Positions 40,377 through 48,698 of a stretch of 64,000 nt of DNA are shown here, one piece after another. This DNA comes from an uncultured Desulfobacterales bacterium (GTDB lineage: Bacteria > Desulfobacterota > Desulfobacteria > Desulfobacterales > JAHEIW01), in the NCBI GenBank assembly GCA_947259495.1, contig CAMYLV010000022.1, forward strand, positions 1-64,000, written 5' to 3'. A program made the position numbers and the translations under genes. The notes beneath the pieces were generated by a model. That model was not told the DNA's origin. It was given only the letters and a program-made list of their open reading frames with translations, and did not search any database. How positions within the stretch are numbered: the stretch's first letter is position 1; each line of letters opens with the position of its first letter.

Positions 40377-41192
40377 ATGAAACTCAACGGCAAAGTGGCC
40401 CTGGTGCTGGGCGCAATCAAGGGCATCGGCAAGGGTATTGCGCTGTCCCTGGCTGATGCCGGGGTAAGGGTTGCCCTCAATTACTTCGACTGGGAAGAGG
40501 AACTGGCGGCGCTGAAAAGCGATTTGGCCGCTGCCGGCAGTGATCATCTTGTTTTAGATACCAACCTGCTTGAAACCGAAGCCATTCCCGCAATGATCGA
40601 TAAAGTTGTCGAACGCTTCGGCCGCTTGGACATTTTAATCAACAACATCGAACGCGGCGGCTGGCCGGTGGTGCATGGGCATTATAAACAGCAGCAATGG
40701 GATCTGGAAATGGAGACCACCCTGCGTGCCAAGCGCTGGGTGTTTGATGCCGCCCTGCCGCATTTAAAGGCAGCCGGCGATGCAGTGGTGATCAACTTGT
40801 CTTCGATCGCCGGCATCGTGGGTCGTTCAGGCCCGGCCGGTCTGGTATTTAACGAGGGATACGCTGCAGCCAACCGGGGGATTTCGCTGTTAACCGAGAC
40901 CTGGGCACGCATGGGGGCACCGCAGGTGCGGGTCAATGAAGTCATGCTCGGCTTTTTTGAAACCCGGCATGCACAAAAAACCAGAGGCTGGGGATTACTG
41001 ACCGCCAATCAGAAAAAAGCGATTCTCGATCACACCCTTCTGGCACGCACCGGAGTAATAGAAGATGTGGTCCAGGCCGTGAACTTTATTTTAAAGGGTG
41101 CCCCATTTATGACCGGCAGCGTCATCCGGCTAGACGGCGGGTATACTCTCGGCGGCGAGGTAATACCTGATATGCCCAAAGGCGTTATCTGA
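40377..41192 (+). CDS. Short-chain dehydrogenase/reductase family protein, Lys of the catalytic motif missing
   Basis: A 271-residue protein with a Rossmann fold: LVLGAIKGIGKGIALSLADAG (TGxxxGxG-type, with G-A-I-K-G-I-G), DILINN in place of NNAG, and the INLSSIAG strand with the catalytic Ser. The YxxxK motif reads YAAAN (in NEGYAAANRG), so the Lys that lowers the Tyr pKa is Asn here. The end has FMTGSVIRLDGGYTLGG, as in FabG-like enzymes. Activity may be altered or lost. The ATG at 40377 has AAGGTGG five bases upstream; a GTG three codons earlier overlaps that SD. Substrate unknown. Confidence 0.88.
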   Translation: MKLNGKVALVLGAIKGIGKGIALSLADAGVRVALNYFDWEEELAALKSDLAAAGSDHLVLDTNLLETEAIPAMIDKVVERFGRLDILINNIERGGWPVVHGHYKQQQWDLEMETTLRAKRWVFDAALPHLKAAGDAVVINLSSIAGIVGRSGPAGLVFNEGYAAANRGISLLTETWARMGAPQVRVNEVMLGFFETRHAQKTRGWGLLTANQKKAILDHTLLARTGVIEDVVQAVNFILKGAPFMTGSVIRLDGGYTLGGEVIPDMPKGVI

Positions 41193-41332
41193 ACCCTTTT
41201 AAAAACATCCCCTTTTGCCCAATTTCGGTGTCAAACTCAAATATCAGGCCACAGGCAACTTGCCATTCATAGCGGCTGGAAGAAAATAATATGACCGGCT
41301 CAACTTTTATAAATTATTTCTTGGATGGTATG

Positions 41333-42115
41333 CTACCGCGGCCTTATTTTTTTGGTTTTAATACCCCACAGAAAAAACTTTACCCAATCAATGCCGAATA
41401 TGAGCAATTCCGCATCATGCGCCTTTATCTTTTTTAGAACTGCTGATTTGACCTTATAGCGGTCTAAAAAGCTGCTGTGAATGACAAATTCACGAAAGCG
41501 ATCGAGATTGTAGGTGGCCATAAATGCCATTCTGGCCCGGGAGCCCTCCGCGCCTTCTGCACCCCAGGGGTCATTTTGAAACAGTCGTTTCAATTGCGCC
41601 CAGCGGATCGTCATCCGGTGATAGCGTTGGGCATCCTGGTCCTTTGCCCAGCCTGCCATGTCCCACTGCCGGTCTTCATGCTGCCCCAGGCAAAAATCCG
41701 GTGGTCTGAAAAAATAGATCGGGGTATCTTTTTTTTGGGTGGCATCATACTGAACGCCCTGTTCGACGGGAAAGGTGCGGCAGGTATCCGGGCGGTCTGC
41801 ATAAACCGAGCAACCGGAATCTGTTAAAAAAGGACAGGTTTTCTGTTGGTTTTCAGACATCCGCAACAGCACTTCCGGGAAAAAATTACCCGGGCACAGC
41901 ACCGCATCCGCATGGCGCTCGAGGAATTCATCCGAAGAGATCCCCAAAGAATTTTTAAGGCGCAGGACATCGTAGGGATATAAAAATAGGTTTAAATTTC
42001 GGCAGCAGCGATTAAAGCAGCCGATTTCCGGATAGCAGCGGAACGAAAAAGTATCCTTCTCTTTTATTCGTTTCCCGGGCAGCTCATTTTCTTTATCGAT
42101 ATCTATATACTTCAT
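41333..42115 (-). CDS. YkgJ-type cysteine-cluster protein 2
   Basis: A 260-residue paralogue of the gene at 39331: FRCYPEIGCFNRCCRNLNLF, LYPYDVLRLKNSLGISSDEF, CPFLTDSGCSVYADRPDTCR. It shares the DRFREFVIHSSFLDRY-like helix near the C-terminus. Cys spacing fits metal or Fe-S binding; the role is unknown. No clear SD precedes ATG 42115. It faces the SDR gene convergently, with a 140-bp spacer. Confidence 0.8.
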   Translation of the reverse strand: MKYIDIDKENELPGKRIKEKDTFSFRCYPEIGCFNRCCRNLNLFLYPYDVLRLKNSLGISSDEFLERHADAVLCPGNFFPEVLLRMSENQQKTCPFLTDSGCSVYADRPDTCRTFPVEQGVQYDATQKKDTPIYFFRPPDFCLGQHEDRQWDMAGWAKDQDAQRYHRMTIRWAQLKRLFQNDPWGAEGAEGSRARMAFMATYNLDRFREFVIHSSFLDRYKVKSAVLKKIKAHDAELLIFGIDWVKFFLWGIKTKKIRPR

Positions 42116-42172
42116 ATCAACACTTAAAATTTAAAAAAGCCTGATGGGCATCTACTTTGAACAAAAAATTTG

Positions 42173-42318
42173 GATTTCCTATTCGTAAATGCGGAATTTT
42201 TTCGCTGAGATAGGCCGCACAAGGGGTTTATTCCGAGGCGTACTCATAGTACGTTGAGGAATTAAACCCCGCGGAGAACAACGCTCAGCGGAAAAAGGGC
42301 CATTTAGGAATGGAAATC
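42173..42318 (-). repeat. 146-bp imperfect palindrome (family A, copy 2)
   Basis: Outer arms GATTTCCTATTC and GAATGGAAATC; TTTTTTCGCTGAG mirrors CTCAGCGGAAAAA; the core has GGCGTACTCATAGTACGTTGAGG. Read on the minus strand it aligns along its whole length with 23444-23587. The stop codon of the next gene lies within its right arm. Confidence 0.8.
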
Positions 42319-42909
42319 AAGGATCATTTGCGAAATGCTCATCTTGAATTTTTTCTTGAAGCCCAGTGCCTGCTTAACTTCCTGCTCAAGTTTTGCCATG
42401 TCGAAATAAAAGGGTGTGCGCTCAAAATGGAAATAGCGCTTGTGGCCGCACCGCCGGTTGAAGGTTTCGCATCCCGGACCCATGATGCTTTGCTGGCCGG
42501 GTTTTTTCAGTTCGTGGGGGATACCATGCAGCCGGCAAATCATCGGGCGATAGGGATACAGGATGCAGCGGGCCGCAAAATTGAGAGGGCACATCAATCT
42601 TACCGCCTCCTGGTTGTCATGGGTTTTTTCCGTTGCATCGCTGACGGTCATGGCCCGCAGCTTTATCTGGTCTTGCATCTCGGGTTTGAGGGTCATCAAC
42701 CCCTCTTTAAGATAAGCATATTCAATGAGGGTGTGATGATAAAACCGCGTCCGGCAGCAATTGTCGCGGCACCCATCGCAGGTAAAGCCATAATTGTTGG
42801 CCGCCCTGTCATAGGCGTGGTCCATAGCTGTATAAATCTGCTTCAACCGTTGAATAAAAACGGACGGGACGGTGCTTTCAATAGAGCCTTTCAAAACAGG
42901 GATCATCAT
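42304..42909 (-). CDS. YkgJ-type cysteine-cluster protein 3 (shorter form)
   Basis: A 201-residue protein with a related but divergent Cys pattern: FTCDGCRDNCCRTRFYHHT near residue 43, CPLNFAARCILYPYRPMICR near 106, then GPGCETF. This is the zinc/iron-chelating YkgJ layout without the N-terminal extension of the two neighbours. The start is ATG 42909 or 42906, with no SD in view. The final codons and stop are inside a family A palindrome. It lies 24 bp from the dGTPase-like gene on the same strand, so the two are probably co-transcribed. Confidence 0.78.
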   Translation of the reverse strand: MMIPVLKGSIESTVPSVFIQRLKQIYTAMDHAYDRAANNYGFTCDGCRDNCCRTRFYHHTLIEYAYLKEGLMTLKPEMQDQIKLRAMTVSDATEKTHDNQEAVRLMCPLNFAARCILYPYRPMICRLHGIPHELKKPGQQSIMGPGCETFNRRCGHKRYFHFERTPFYFDMAKLEQEVKQALGFKKKFKMSISQMILDFHS

Positions 42910-42933
42910 TAATTTTCAAACATGGTCGCGCTG

Positions 42934-43989
42934 TTATACAAGCGGCGAGGGAAAGAAAATGCTCTGATAGAGGTTCATGGCATATCGATCGGTCATACTG
43001 GCAATCAAGTCACAAACGGTGCGTTCCTTGGTCTGATTGTTGTTATTGCCTCCCAACATCTGCATATCAATTAATTTTTTATGAAGCATCTCCTCATGGT
43101 CTAAAAAATAGGCATACAGTTCGGACAGCATCTTTTTGGCCTTTTCAAAATCCTGATGCACCTGCGGTGAACGGTAAACGTTCTCATAAAGAAATTGTCT
43201 GAGGACCATCATGGCCGAATGGACATTATCATCTATTTGGAGGTCAAGCTCACCGTTTTGAGGCGTGCTGGAGGCAATCAGCGCTCGAATCATAGTTTCC
43301 GCCCGCTGGGAATGCGTGCGGCCCAGTATATCGGTGCATATATTCGGCACCTGCTCGGACCGGATCACACCGCTGCGAATCGCATCCTCAAGATCGTGGT
43401 TCAGGTAAGCCATGATGTCAGCAATACGGACAATTCGACCTTCATAAGTACTGGCCAGTTCCGCGGGATCATCCGGGATAATTTTTCCATAGCCCTTGGA
43501 ATGTTTTAAAATACCATCGCGAACTTCAATCGTCAGATTTAGCCCTTTTCCGTTGTTTTCTAAAACCTCAACCACCCGCAGGCTCTGGGCGTTGTGTGAA
43601 AAATCGGCTGAATAAATCTCTCTTAAAACCGTTTCACCGCTGTGGCCGAAGGGTGTATGGCCCAGATCATGCCCTAGGGCAATGGCTTCAACCAGATCCT
43701 CGTTTAAAAACAGGGCCCGGGCCATGACTCTTGCCATTTGAGACACTTCCAGCGTATGGGTCAGGCGGGTGCGATAATCATCACCCAATGGAGCTAAAAA
43801 AACCTGCGTTTTATGTTTTAGCCGCCGGAAGGCATTCGAAAAAACAATTCGATCCCGATCCAGCTGGAACACCGTCCGAACCGAGCAGGATTCTTCTTCA
43901 ACGGCGCGCCCCTGGGAATTGGAACTCAAACACCCGAAAGGCGATATAAATTTTTCCTCGCGCTGCTCATATTCTTCACGAATGGTCAT
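42934..43989 (-). CDS. Deoxyguanosinetriphosphate triphosphohydrolase-like protein (HD domain)
   Basis: A 351-residue HD-superfamily enzyme that hydrolyses dNTPs to deoxynucleosides and triphosphate. Metal and phosphate motifs seen: DRDRIVFSNAFRRLKHKTQV, HTLEVSQMARVMARAL (first His), ALGHDLGHTPFGHSGE (HD pair), ADIMAYLNHDLEDA. Length and order fit the Dgt-like, non-E. coli type. It is first of a pair with the YkgJ-type gene downstream. Such enzymes adjust dNTP pools and in some bacteria act against phage; nothing in the local context supports a defence role. Confidence 0.93.
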   Translation of the reverse strand: MTIREEYEQREEKFISPFGCLSSNSQGRAVEEESCSVRTVFQLDRDRIVFSNAFRRLKHKTQVFLAPLGDDYRTRLTHTLEVSQMARVMARALFLNEDLVEAIALGHDLGHTPFGHSGETVLREIYSADFSHNAQSLRVVEVLENNGKGLNLTIEVRDGILKHSKGYGKIIPDDPAELASTYEGRIVRIADIMAYLNHDLEDAIRSGVIRSEQVPNICTDILGRTHSQRAETMIRALIASSTPQNGELDLQIDDNVHSAMMVLRQFLYENVYRSPQVHQDFEKAKKMLSELYAYFLDHEEMLHKKLIDMQMLGGNNNNQTKERTVCDLIASMTDRYAMNLYQSIFFPSPLV

Positions 43990-44289
43990 ATACGGCCTAT
44001 TATCATTTATTTCGATTTATGCGCTGCTAAATAATAAATTCGACAATCAGTCGTTTCGAACTTGAAATATTATGAAAAAAGCTAATATAAATACGAACAT
44101 AGTTGTTTGTAAAGGAATAATTAGTTTGCCATTTAGTGGATCGCCCGAAAAACAACCCGTAATAATTGCAAACTATCTCCTTTGATCCGCCTGCGGCGGA
44201 CTGATCCCGTTTCAGGCGGACCTTCGGCAGGCAACGGCCTTAACTTAGGAACAGTATATACATTCTTAGGAGCGCTTCTGGCATAAACG
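43990..44289. other. Divergent spacer
   Basis: No gene. It contains the short palindrome TCCGCCTGCGGCGGA (about 44180-44194), a motif also at 951-965 and in variant form at 11321-11335. Promoters for the divergent genes must lie here, but I cannot place them. Confidence 0.4.
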
Positions 44290-44841
44290 ATGAATGGTCA
44301 CCACCTCATACTGGGTGAACTGGTCGATTTTATCACCGGTCAAATTTTAAAAGATACCCACGACGAGCGCATCCGACAAGAGATCGCACGCCGGCTGATC
44401 AATCAAAAGGGGTATACAAAAATGGATATAGAGCCACGTAAAGCGCTGGTCGTTCAGGCCGATGATAAAAAGGCAGTTCTAAAAGTTGACTTCATCATCA
44501 CGCTGGCCGGGCTGGTATCAATGGTCGTAAAATACGGGCCCGGATCGCTGGTAACCCGTCGGCGAGCGGTACTGGCGGTATCGCGGCTCATTGCACCGTA
44601 TCAGGTTCCGGTGGCAGTTATCACCAACGGGCAGGATGCCGAGATTATCAGCGGCCCATCCGGTGAAGTCATCGACACCGGTCTTGAGGCGATCCCCTCT
44701 AAACAAGAATTGACACGCCGGGTGGCCGACGAAATTATGGAGCCGATTTCAAAGCGCCAGGCCGAAATGGAGTCAAGAATCCTTTATTGTTATGAAGTCG
44801 ATGACAGCTGCGAATGTGATGATGACATTTGTAAGCTGTAA
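44290..44841 (+). CDS. HsdR N-terminal-domain-like protein
   Basis: A 183-residue protein matching the stand-alone type I restriction enzyme R-protein N-terminal domain (PD-(D/E)xK-like fold) common in this group of bacteria. Seen: HDERIRQEIARRLINQKGY, EPRKALVVQADDKKAVLKVD with the acidic strand LKVDFII, and MVVKYGPGSL (the ExK-like position is V-K). It ends with a Cys/Asp-rich tail (CYEVDDSCECDDDICKL) that could bind a metal. No HsdM or HsdS is near, so it is not a restriction system here. It lies 40 bp before the deaminase gene on the same strand. Confidence 0.75.
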   Translation: MNGHHLILGELVDFITGQILKDTHDERIRQEIARRLINQKGYTKMDIEPRKALVVQADDKKAVLKVDFIITLAGLVSMVVKYGPGSLVTRRRAVLAVSRLIAPYQVPVAVITNGQDAEIISGPSGEVIDTGLEAIPSKQELTRRVADEIMEPISKRQAEMESRILYCYEVDDSCECDDDICKL

Positions 44842-44881
44842 ATGTTAATCTAAATCGTAGTGGTTTTTAAATTGAGTAATT

Positions 44882-45382
44882 ATGGATGATACGTATTTTA
44901 TGAAAAAAGCGCTGAAACAAGCCAAGATGGCCCTGGCGACCGGTGAGTTTCCGGTGGGGTGTGTCATGGTGTATGGCAATAAAGTCCTGGTCACCGGCGC
45001 CCGGGAGGGCACCACCGGGGATGGCCTCAACGAGGTCGATCATGCCGAGATGATGGCTTTAAGAAAGCTGAGCCGCCTTGATCGGAAAGTAAATATGCAG
45101 AAGGTCTCGGTGTTTTGCACCCTGGAGCCCTGCCTGATGTGCTTTGGGGCGCTGATGATCAGCTGTATCGGCAGAGTTGTATTCGCCTATGAGGACGCAA
45201 TGGGCGGGGGCACCCGTTGCAACCGCGCTCAACTGCCACCCTTATATGAAAAAAGTCAAATCGAAGTTAAATCCGGCATATTGCGAAGTGCAAGCATTGA
45301 ATTATTGAAATCCTATTTCTCACAAACGGATAATACCTATTTAAAGGATAGTTTCTTGGCCGCCTATACCCTGGATCAATAA
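44882..45382 (+). CDS. Cytidine/adenosine deaminase-family protein (TadA-like)
   Basis: A 166-residue zinc-dependent deaminase. Metal motifs: DHAEMMAL (His and catalytic Glu) and TLEPCLMCFGALM (two Cys). Position and size fit TadA, the tRNA-Arg A34-to-I34 deaminase, but the segment after the Cys pair (EDAMGGGTRCNRAQLPPLY) differs from typical TadA, so a nucleoside or guanine deaminase role is possible. The first 12 residues (MDDTYFMKKALK) are as in TadA. Moderately sure of the family, not of the substrate. Confidence 0.82.
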   Translation: MDDTYFMKKALKQAKMALATGEFPVGCVMVYGNKVLVTGAREGTTGDGLNEVDHAEMMALRKLSRLDRKVNMQKVSVFCTLEPCLMCFGALMISCIGRVVFAYEDAMGGGTRCNRAQLPPLYEKSQIEVKSGILRSASIELLKSYFSQTDNTYLKDSFLAAYTLDQ

Positions 45383-45562
45383 AAAACGCTTTCTGATAAA
45401 AGGTTATTTTGCCAGGGCATTTGCCTGGATTGCATCACGTTTTACTTGCATTTTTTTCTTGCATTTCTTAAGGTTGTTTTATATTCCACATCTTAAGTAA
45501 ACTGGATTTTAGAGAATTTGAAACCCAAAATATGGATGACCTAACGGGCGAAAAGGCGCGCT

Positions 45563-45591
45563 AATTGCCCGTCTGAATTTGGACGGCAATT
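45563..45591 (+). promoter_or_regulatory. Hairpin in the infC leader
   Basis: AATTGCC and GTC pair with GAC and GGCAATT around a TGAATTTG loop, 67 bp before the infC start. It may be an attenuator or regulatory structure for the infC-rpmI-rplT operon; there is no T-run. The rest of 45383-45658 is featureless. Confidence 0.4.
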
Positions 45592-45658
45592 GGAACTTTC
45601 AGTGTTAAACGCACGCCGAAGTAGTCCCAACTGAAATCATGGCAGAGGAGGTGCACAC

Positions 45659-46198
45659 ATAGCTGTTCCCAGAAGATTCCAGAGACCAAGACAAATTGAC
45701 AAAGTCAACATCAATCAAAGAATTCGAGCAAAAGAAGTCAGATTGATTGACTCTGACGGCGAGCAAGTCGGTATCATACCCACCAAAGAAGCGCTTGCAG
45801 CCGCAGCCGATGCCGGCCTTGACCTGGTTGAAGTCTCACCGAATGCGAATCCGCCGGTCTGTAAAATAATGGACTATGGCCGTTATCGGTACGAGCAAAC
45901 CAAAAAGAAACATGAGGCCAAGAAAAAACAGAGTGCCTTTCAGCTCAAAGAGATAAAGGTTCGCCCCAAAACCGGTGAGCATGACCTGCAGGTTAAAATC
46001 GGCCATATTAAAAAATTCATCGATAAAAAAGATAAGGTCAAAGTGAGCGTTATCTTCAGAGGTCGCGAAATTACCCTTTCCGAGCTGGGCAGATCGGTAC
46101 TTCAAAAAATAGTTGATGAAACCGAAGAAGTTGCGATGGTGGAGCAAGATCCCAAATTTGAAGGCCGAATCCTGGTAATGGTTCTGGCTCCGAAATAG
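45659..46198 (+). CDS. infC: Translation initiation factor IF-3, AUA start
   Basis: A 179-residue factor that checks start-codon pairing on the 30S subunit. I place the start at ATA 45659, with GGAGG seven bases upstream: this gives MAVPRRFQRPRQIDKVNINQ and then RIRAKEVRLID, the complete N-terminal domain. The first standard start codon in frame (TTG 45743) would remove part of that domain. IF-3 genes characteristically use AUU, AUA or AUC so that IF-3, which discriminates against such codons, represses its own translation. Further motifs: SPNANPPVCKIMDYGRYRYE, KEIKVRPKTGEHDLQVK, VSVIFRGREITL. rpmI and rplT follow in the classical order. Confidence 0.95.
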   Translation: MAVPRRFQRPRQIDKVNINQRIRAKEVRLIDSDGEQVGIIPTKEALAAAADAGLDLVEVSPNANPPVCKIMDYGRYRYEQTKKKHEAKKKQSAFQLKEIKVRPKTGEHDLQVKIGHIKKFIDKKDKVKVSVIFRGREITLSELGRSVLQKIVDETEEVAMVEQDPKFEGRILVMVLAPK

Positions 46199-46276
46199 CT
46201 TGATCTTAAAATAAAAATGTTTTAAATATGACCCGTAAAGGGTGTTGCCCCTAAATTCAACTGAATAATTATCTGG

Positions 46277-46320
46277 GTGGCGTGAGCGGGAATTTATGAT
46301 TGCTCACGCCATCTATTTTT
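46277..46320 (+). terminator. Hairpin with T-run between infC and rpmI
   Basis: GGCGTGAGC pairs with GCTCACGCC and is followed by ATCTATTTTT, 30 bp before rpmI. It could attenuate rpmI-rplT; in many bacteria L20 represses this operon by binding such leader RNA. Confidence 0.6.
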
Positions 46321-46349
46321 AAAAAAGTACGACAGAAGGAGTGTGACAG

Positions 46350-46547
46350 ATGCCAAAGATAAAAACAAATCGGGCGGCCGCCAAACGATTTCGCAAAACC
46401 GGCTCCGGAAAGATCGTCTATAACAAGTCCTTTGCCAGTCACATGTTGACCAAAAAGACGACCAAACGAAAACGGTCTTTGCGCAAAAGCCGGATCATTG
46501 ACAAAGCCGATGCAAAGGCAATAAGATTGCTGCTACCCAACGGCTAA
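46350..46547 (+). CDS. rpmI: Ribosomal protein bL35
   Basis: A 65-residue, highly basic large-subunit protein: [40 protein letters not shown], ending [10 protein letters not shown]. Normal length. SD AAGGAG lies before the ATG. It is second in the infC-rpmI-rplT group. A family A palindrome follows within 14 bp of the stop. Confidence 0.98.
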   Translation: MPKIKTNRAAAKRFRKTGSGKIVYNKSFASHMLTKKTTKRKRSLRKSRIIDKADAKAIRLLLPNG

Positions 46548-46560
46548 TGTTTCTAATTTC

Positions 46561-46651
46561 TAAATGGTTCTTTTCCCGATGAGCTGCGTTCTCCGCGCTT
46601 TTCCGCCTTCAACGTACTTCAAGTACGCCGAAGGCAAAAAATCTTGTGCGG
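46561..46651 (+). repeat. Family A palindrome, copy 3 (right arm eroded)
   Basis: AAATGGTTCTTTTCCCGATG, GCTGCGTTCTCCGCG and the core CTTCAACGTACTTCAAGTACGCCGAAGG match copies 1 and 2 (given as separated parts), but the right outer arm diverges after CTTGTGCGGA. It sits between rpmI and rplT, inside an operon. Confidence 0.75.
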
Positions 46652-46796
46652 ATTGTTGAACACCTTAATTTTCATAAAATAAGACATGAAATCAGGCCAA
46701 TATGCGGGGCTTACCGAAAAAAGCCCTCATTTATAAATTAGAAACTAAAAAAAAATTTAGTTATCGTTTTAAGCGTATAGGAATAGAGAGGACAAA

Positions 46797-47147
46797 ATGA
46801 GAATAAAACGCGGCTTCAAAGCCAGAAGAAGACGAAAAAAGGTTTTAAAGTTAGCCAAGGGGTTTCGCGGTGGCCGCAGTAAGCTATTTCGAACTGCTGC
46901 GGATGCGGTGGATAAATCTTTAATGTACGCCTATCGGGATCGGCGGCAGCGCAAGCGCGATTTTCGCAGGCTCTGGATCGCGCGCATTAATGCCGCAGCC
47001 CGCATCAATAAATTATCCTACAGCAAATTTATGCACGGCCTCACAATGGCAAATATTGATCTGGACCGAAAGGTTCTGGCAGATCTGGCCATTACGGACC
47101 CGACTGGTTTTGCAAAAATTGCCGAGTTGGCTGCCCAAAAACTATAA
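46797..47147 (+). CDS. rplT: Ribosomal protein bL20
   Basis: A 116-residue basic protein needed for early 50S assembly and, in many bacteria, autogenous control of its operon. It begins [20 protein letters not shown] and contains [20 protein letters not shown] and [10 protein letters not shown]. Normal length. It lies 249 bp after rpmI, a longer gap than usual because a palindromic repeat has entered the spacer; its own promoter may exist there. SD GAGAGG precedes the ATG. Confidence 0.98.
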   Translation: MRIKRGFKARRRRKKVLKLAKGFRGGRSKLFRTAADAVDKSLMYAYRDRRQRKRDFRRLWIARINAAARINKLSYSKFMHGLTMANIDLDRKVLADLAITDPTGFAKIAELAAQKL

Positions 47148-47414
47148 TCCTGATTGACCGTTTCAAATTTTAAAAGTGGGAAACTTTTTTTAATTAGCGG
47201 AACGCCCTCTTCCTTGTATATGCGGCAATCCTCCAAAGGCGGATCTGCGACCTCGACAATCGCTCAATGAGGGTGGTAAAATGAAAATTTGGGAATTGGG
47301 GTATTTGGAAGTTTAAAATTGACAGGTTTCCTTTATAATACCTGAATTCCTCAATTCACAATTCTTAAATTATAATTTACGGTTATGTAGAAAGCCCAAG
47401 TTAGTCTCTTTCAA

Positions 47415-47503
47415 CCACGAAGGGCACGAAGGACCCGAAGAGAGAGTGTCAATTTATTCAGCCTGCATTTGTGATCTTCGTGATCTTAGTGATCTTCGTG
47501 GTG
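47415..47503. repeat. CACGAAG-type hairpin upstream of pheS
   Basis: CCACGAAGGGCACGAAGGAC on the left is mirrored by GATCTTCGTGATCTTAG and GATCTTCGTGG on the right. Both arms are built of 9-10 bp direct units, an imperfect long hairpin. Nothing else recognisable is in 47148-47579 apart from a weak AAAAGT/ACTTTT hairpin near 47175. Confidence 0.6.
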
Positions 47504-47579
47504 AAATCACTATCGGACGTAAACTAATGGAACTTTCCAGATAACCACGTTGTAATTTTTTACACCAAAGGTGTAAAAA

Positions 47580-48587
47580 TTGGATAACTCCATTGATCAA
47601 ATTTATCAGGAAGCCTTGCAGGAGCTTAAAGCGGCAGCAGACCGCCAGACGGTTGAGGATATTCGTGTCCGATACCTGGGACGCAAGGGTATTATCACCC
47701 AATTTTTAAGGAACATTTCAAAGCTACCGGCCGATCAGCGCCCGGCAGCCGGCAAACAGGCCAACCAACTTAAAAATCTGCTTGATGAGGCCTGTCAGGA
47801 GACAACTCACAATCTCGAAACAGTCGGCGAAACCGCCGCGGGTGGCATTGATGTTTCATTACCCGGACGACCGGCTCCCTGTGGCTCGTTGCATCCCATT
47901 ACCCAAATCAACCAGCGCATTTGTGACATATTTACCCAGATGGGGTTTGACATCGCCGAAGGCCCTGAAGTTGAGTTGGATTATTATAATTTTGAGGCCC
48001 TTAATTTCCCCAAAGACCATCCGGCCCGGGACATGCAAGATACCTTTTTTGTATCAGATGATGTTGTCCTGAGAACGCATACATCTCCCCTTCAAATTCG
48101 AACCATGGAAAAACAGCCGCCGCCGGTGCGCATCATCATGCCCGGCAAAGTTTATCGCTGCGATTCGGATCTGACCCACACGCCCATGTTTCACCAGGTG
48201 GAAGGCCTGCTGGTCGATGAGAATATATCATTCGGTGATTTGAAGGGCACACTCACGGCCTTTGTGCATCAGATGTTTGATGAACAAACAAGCCTGCGTT
48301 TTCGACCGGGTTTTTTCCCCTTCACCGAACCCAGTGCCGAGGTCGATATCCTGTGTGTAATGTGCCGGGGCAAGGGCTGTCGGGTATGTTCTCGAACCGG
48401 TTGGCTGGAAATTCTCGGTTCCGGAATGGTTCATCCGGCTCTGTATGAAAACGTGGGATATGATGCCGATCGCTATACCGGTTTTGCCTTTGGGATGGGT
48501 GTGGATCGGATTGCCATGTTAAAATTCGGAATTGACGATATCCGCAAATTCTTTGAAAATGACATAAGGTTCCTGTCTCAATTTTAG
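47580..48587 (+). CDS. pheS: Phenylalanyl-tRNA synthetase alpha chain
   Basis: A 335-residue catalytic subunit of the (αβ)2 enzyme. The N-terminal coiled coil is followed by the class II core: HPITQINQRICDIFTQMGFD, the EVELDYYNFEALN segment, DTFFVSDDVVLRTHTSPLQI (motif 2 region), GKVYRCDSDLTHTPMFHQVE, and motif 3 in GFAFGMGVDRIAMLKF with the Phe-site FRPGFFPFTEPSAEVD. The start is TTG 47580 with AAAGGTG five bases upstream; no ATG fits the family N-terminus. It is followed by pheT after 111 bp. Confidence 0.97.
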   Translation: MDNSIDQIYQEALQELKAAADRQTVEDIRVRYLGRKGIITQFLRNISKLPADQRPAAGKQANQLKNLLDEACQETTHNLETVGETAAGGIDVSLPGRPAPCGSLHPITQINQRICDIFTQMGFDIAEGPEVELDYYNFEALNFPKDHPARDMQDTFFVSDDVVLRTHTSPLQIRTMEKQPPPVRIIMPGKVYRCDSDLTHTPMFHQVEGLLVDENISFGDLKGTLTAFVHQMFDEQTSLRFRPGFFPFTEPSAEVDILCVMCRGKGCRVCSRTGWLEILGSGMVHPALYENVGYDADRYTGFAFGMGVDRIAMLKFGIDDIRKFFENDIRFLSQF

Positions 48588-48698
48588 TTTTCAATCATAG
48601 CGCCTGAAAGAAAATGACATGACCGGTTCAACTCTAAAAATAATTGCTTATACAGTAATTTATAAAAGTTAGGAAATCGCTTTTCGGAGTCATCGGAG

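Noticed and set aside
44290-44841. Type I restriction system
   Set aside because: Only an HsdR-N-like domain is present, with no helicase part and no HsdM or HsdS nearby.
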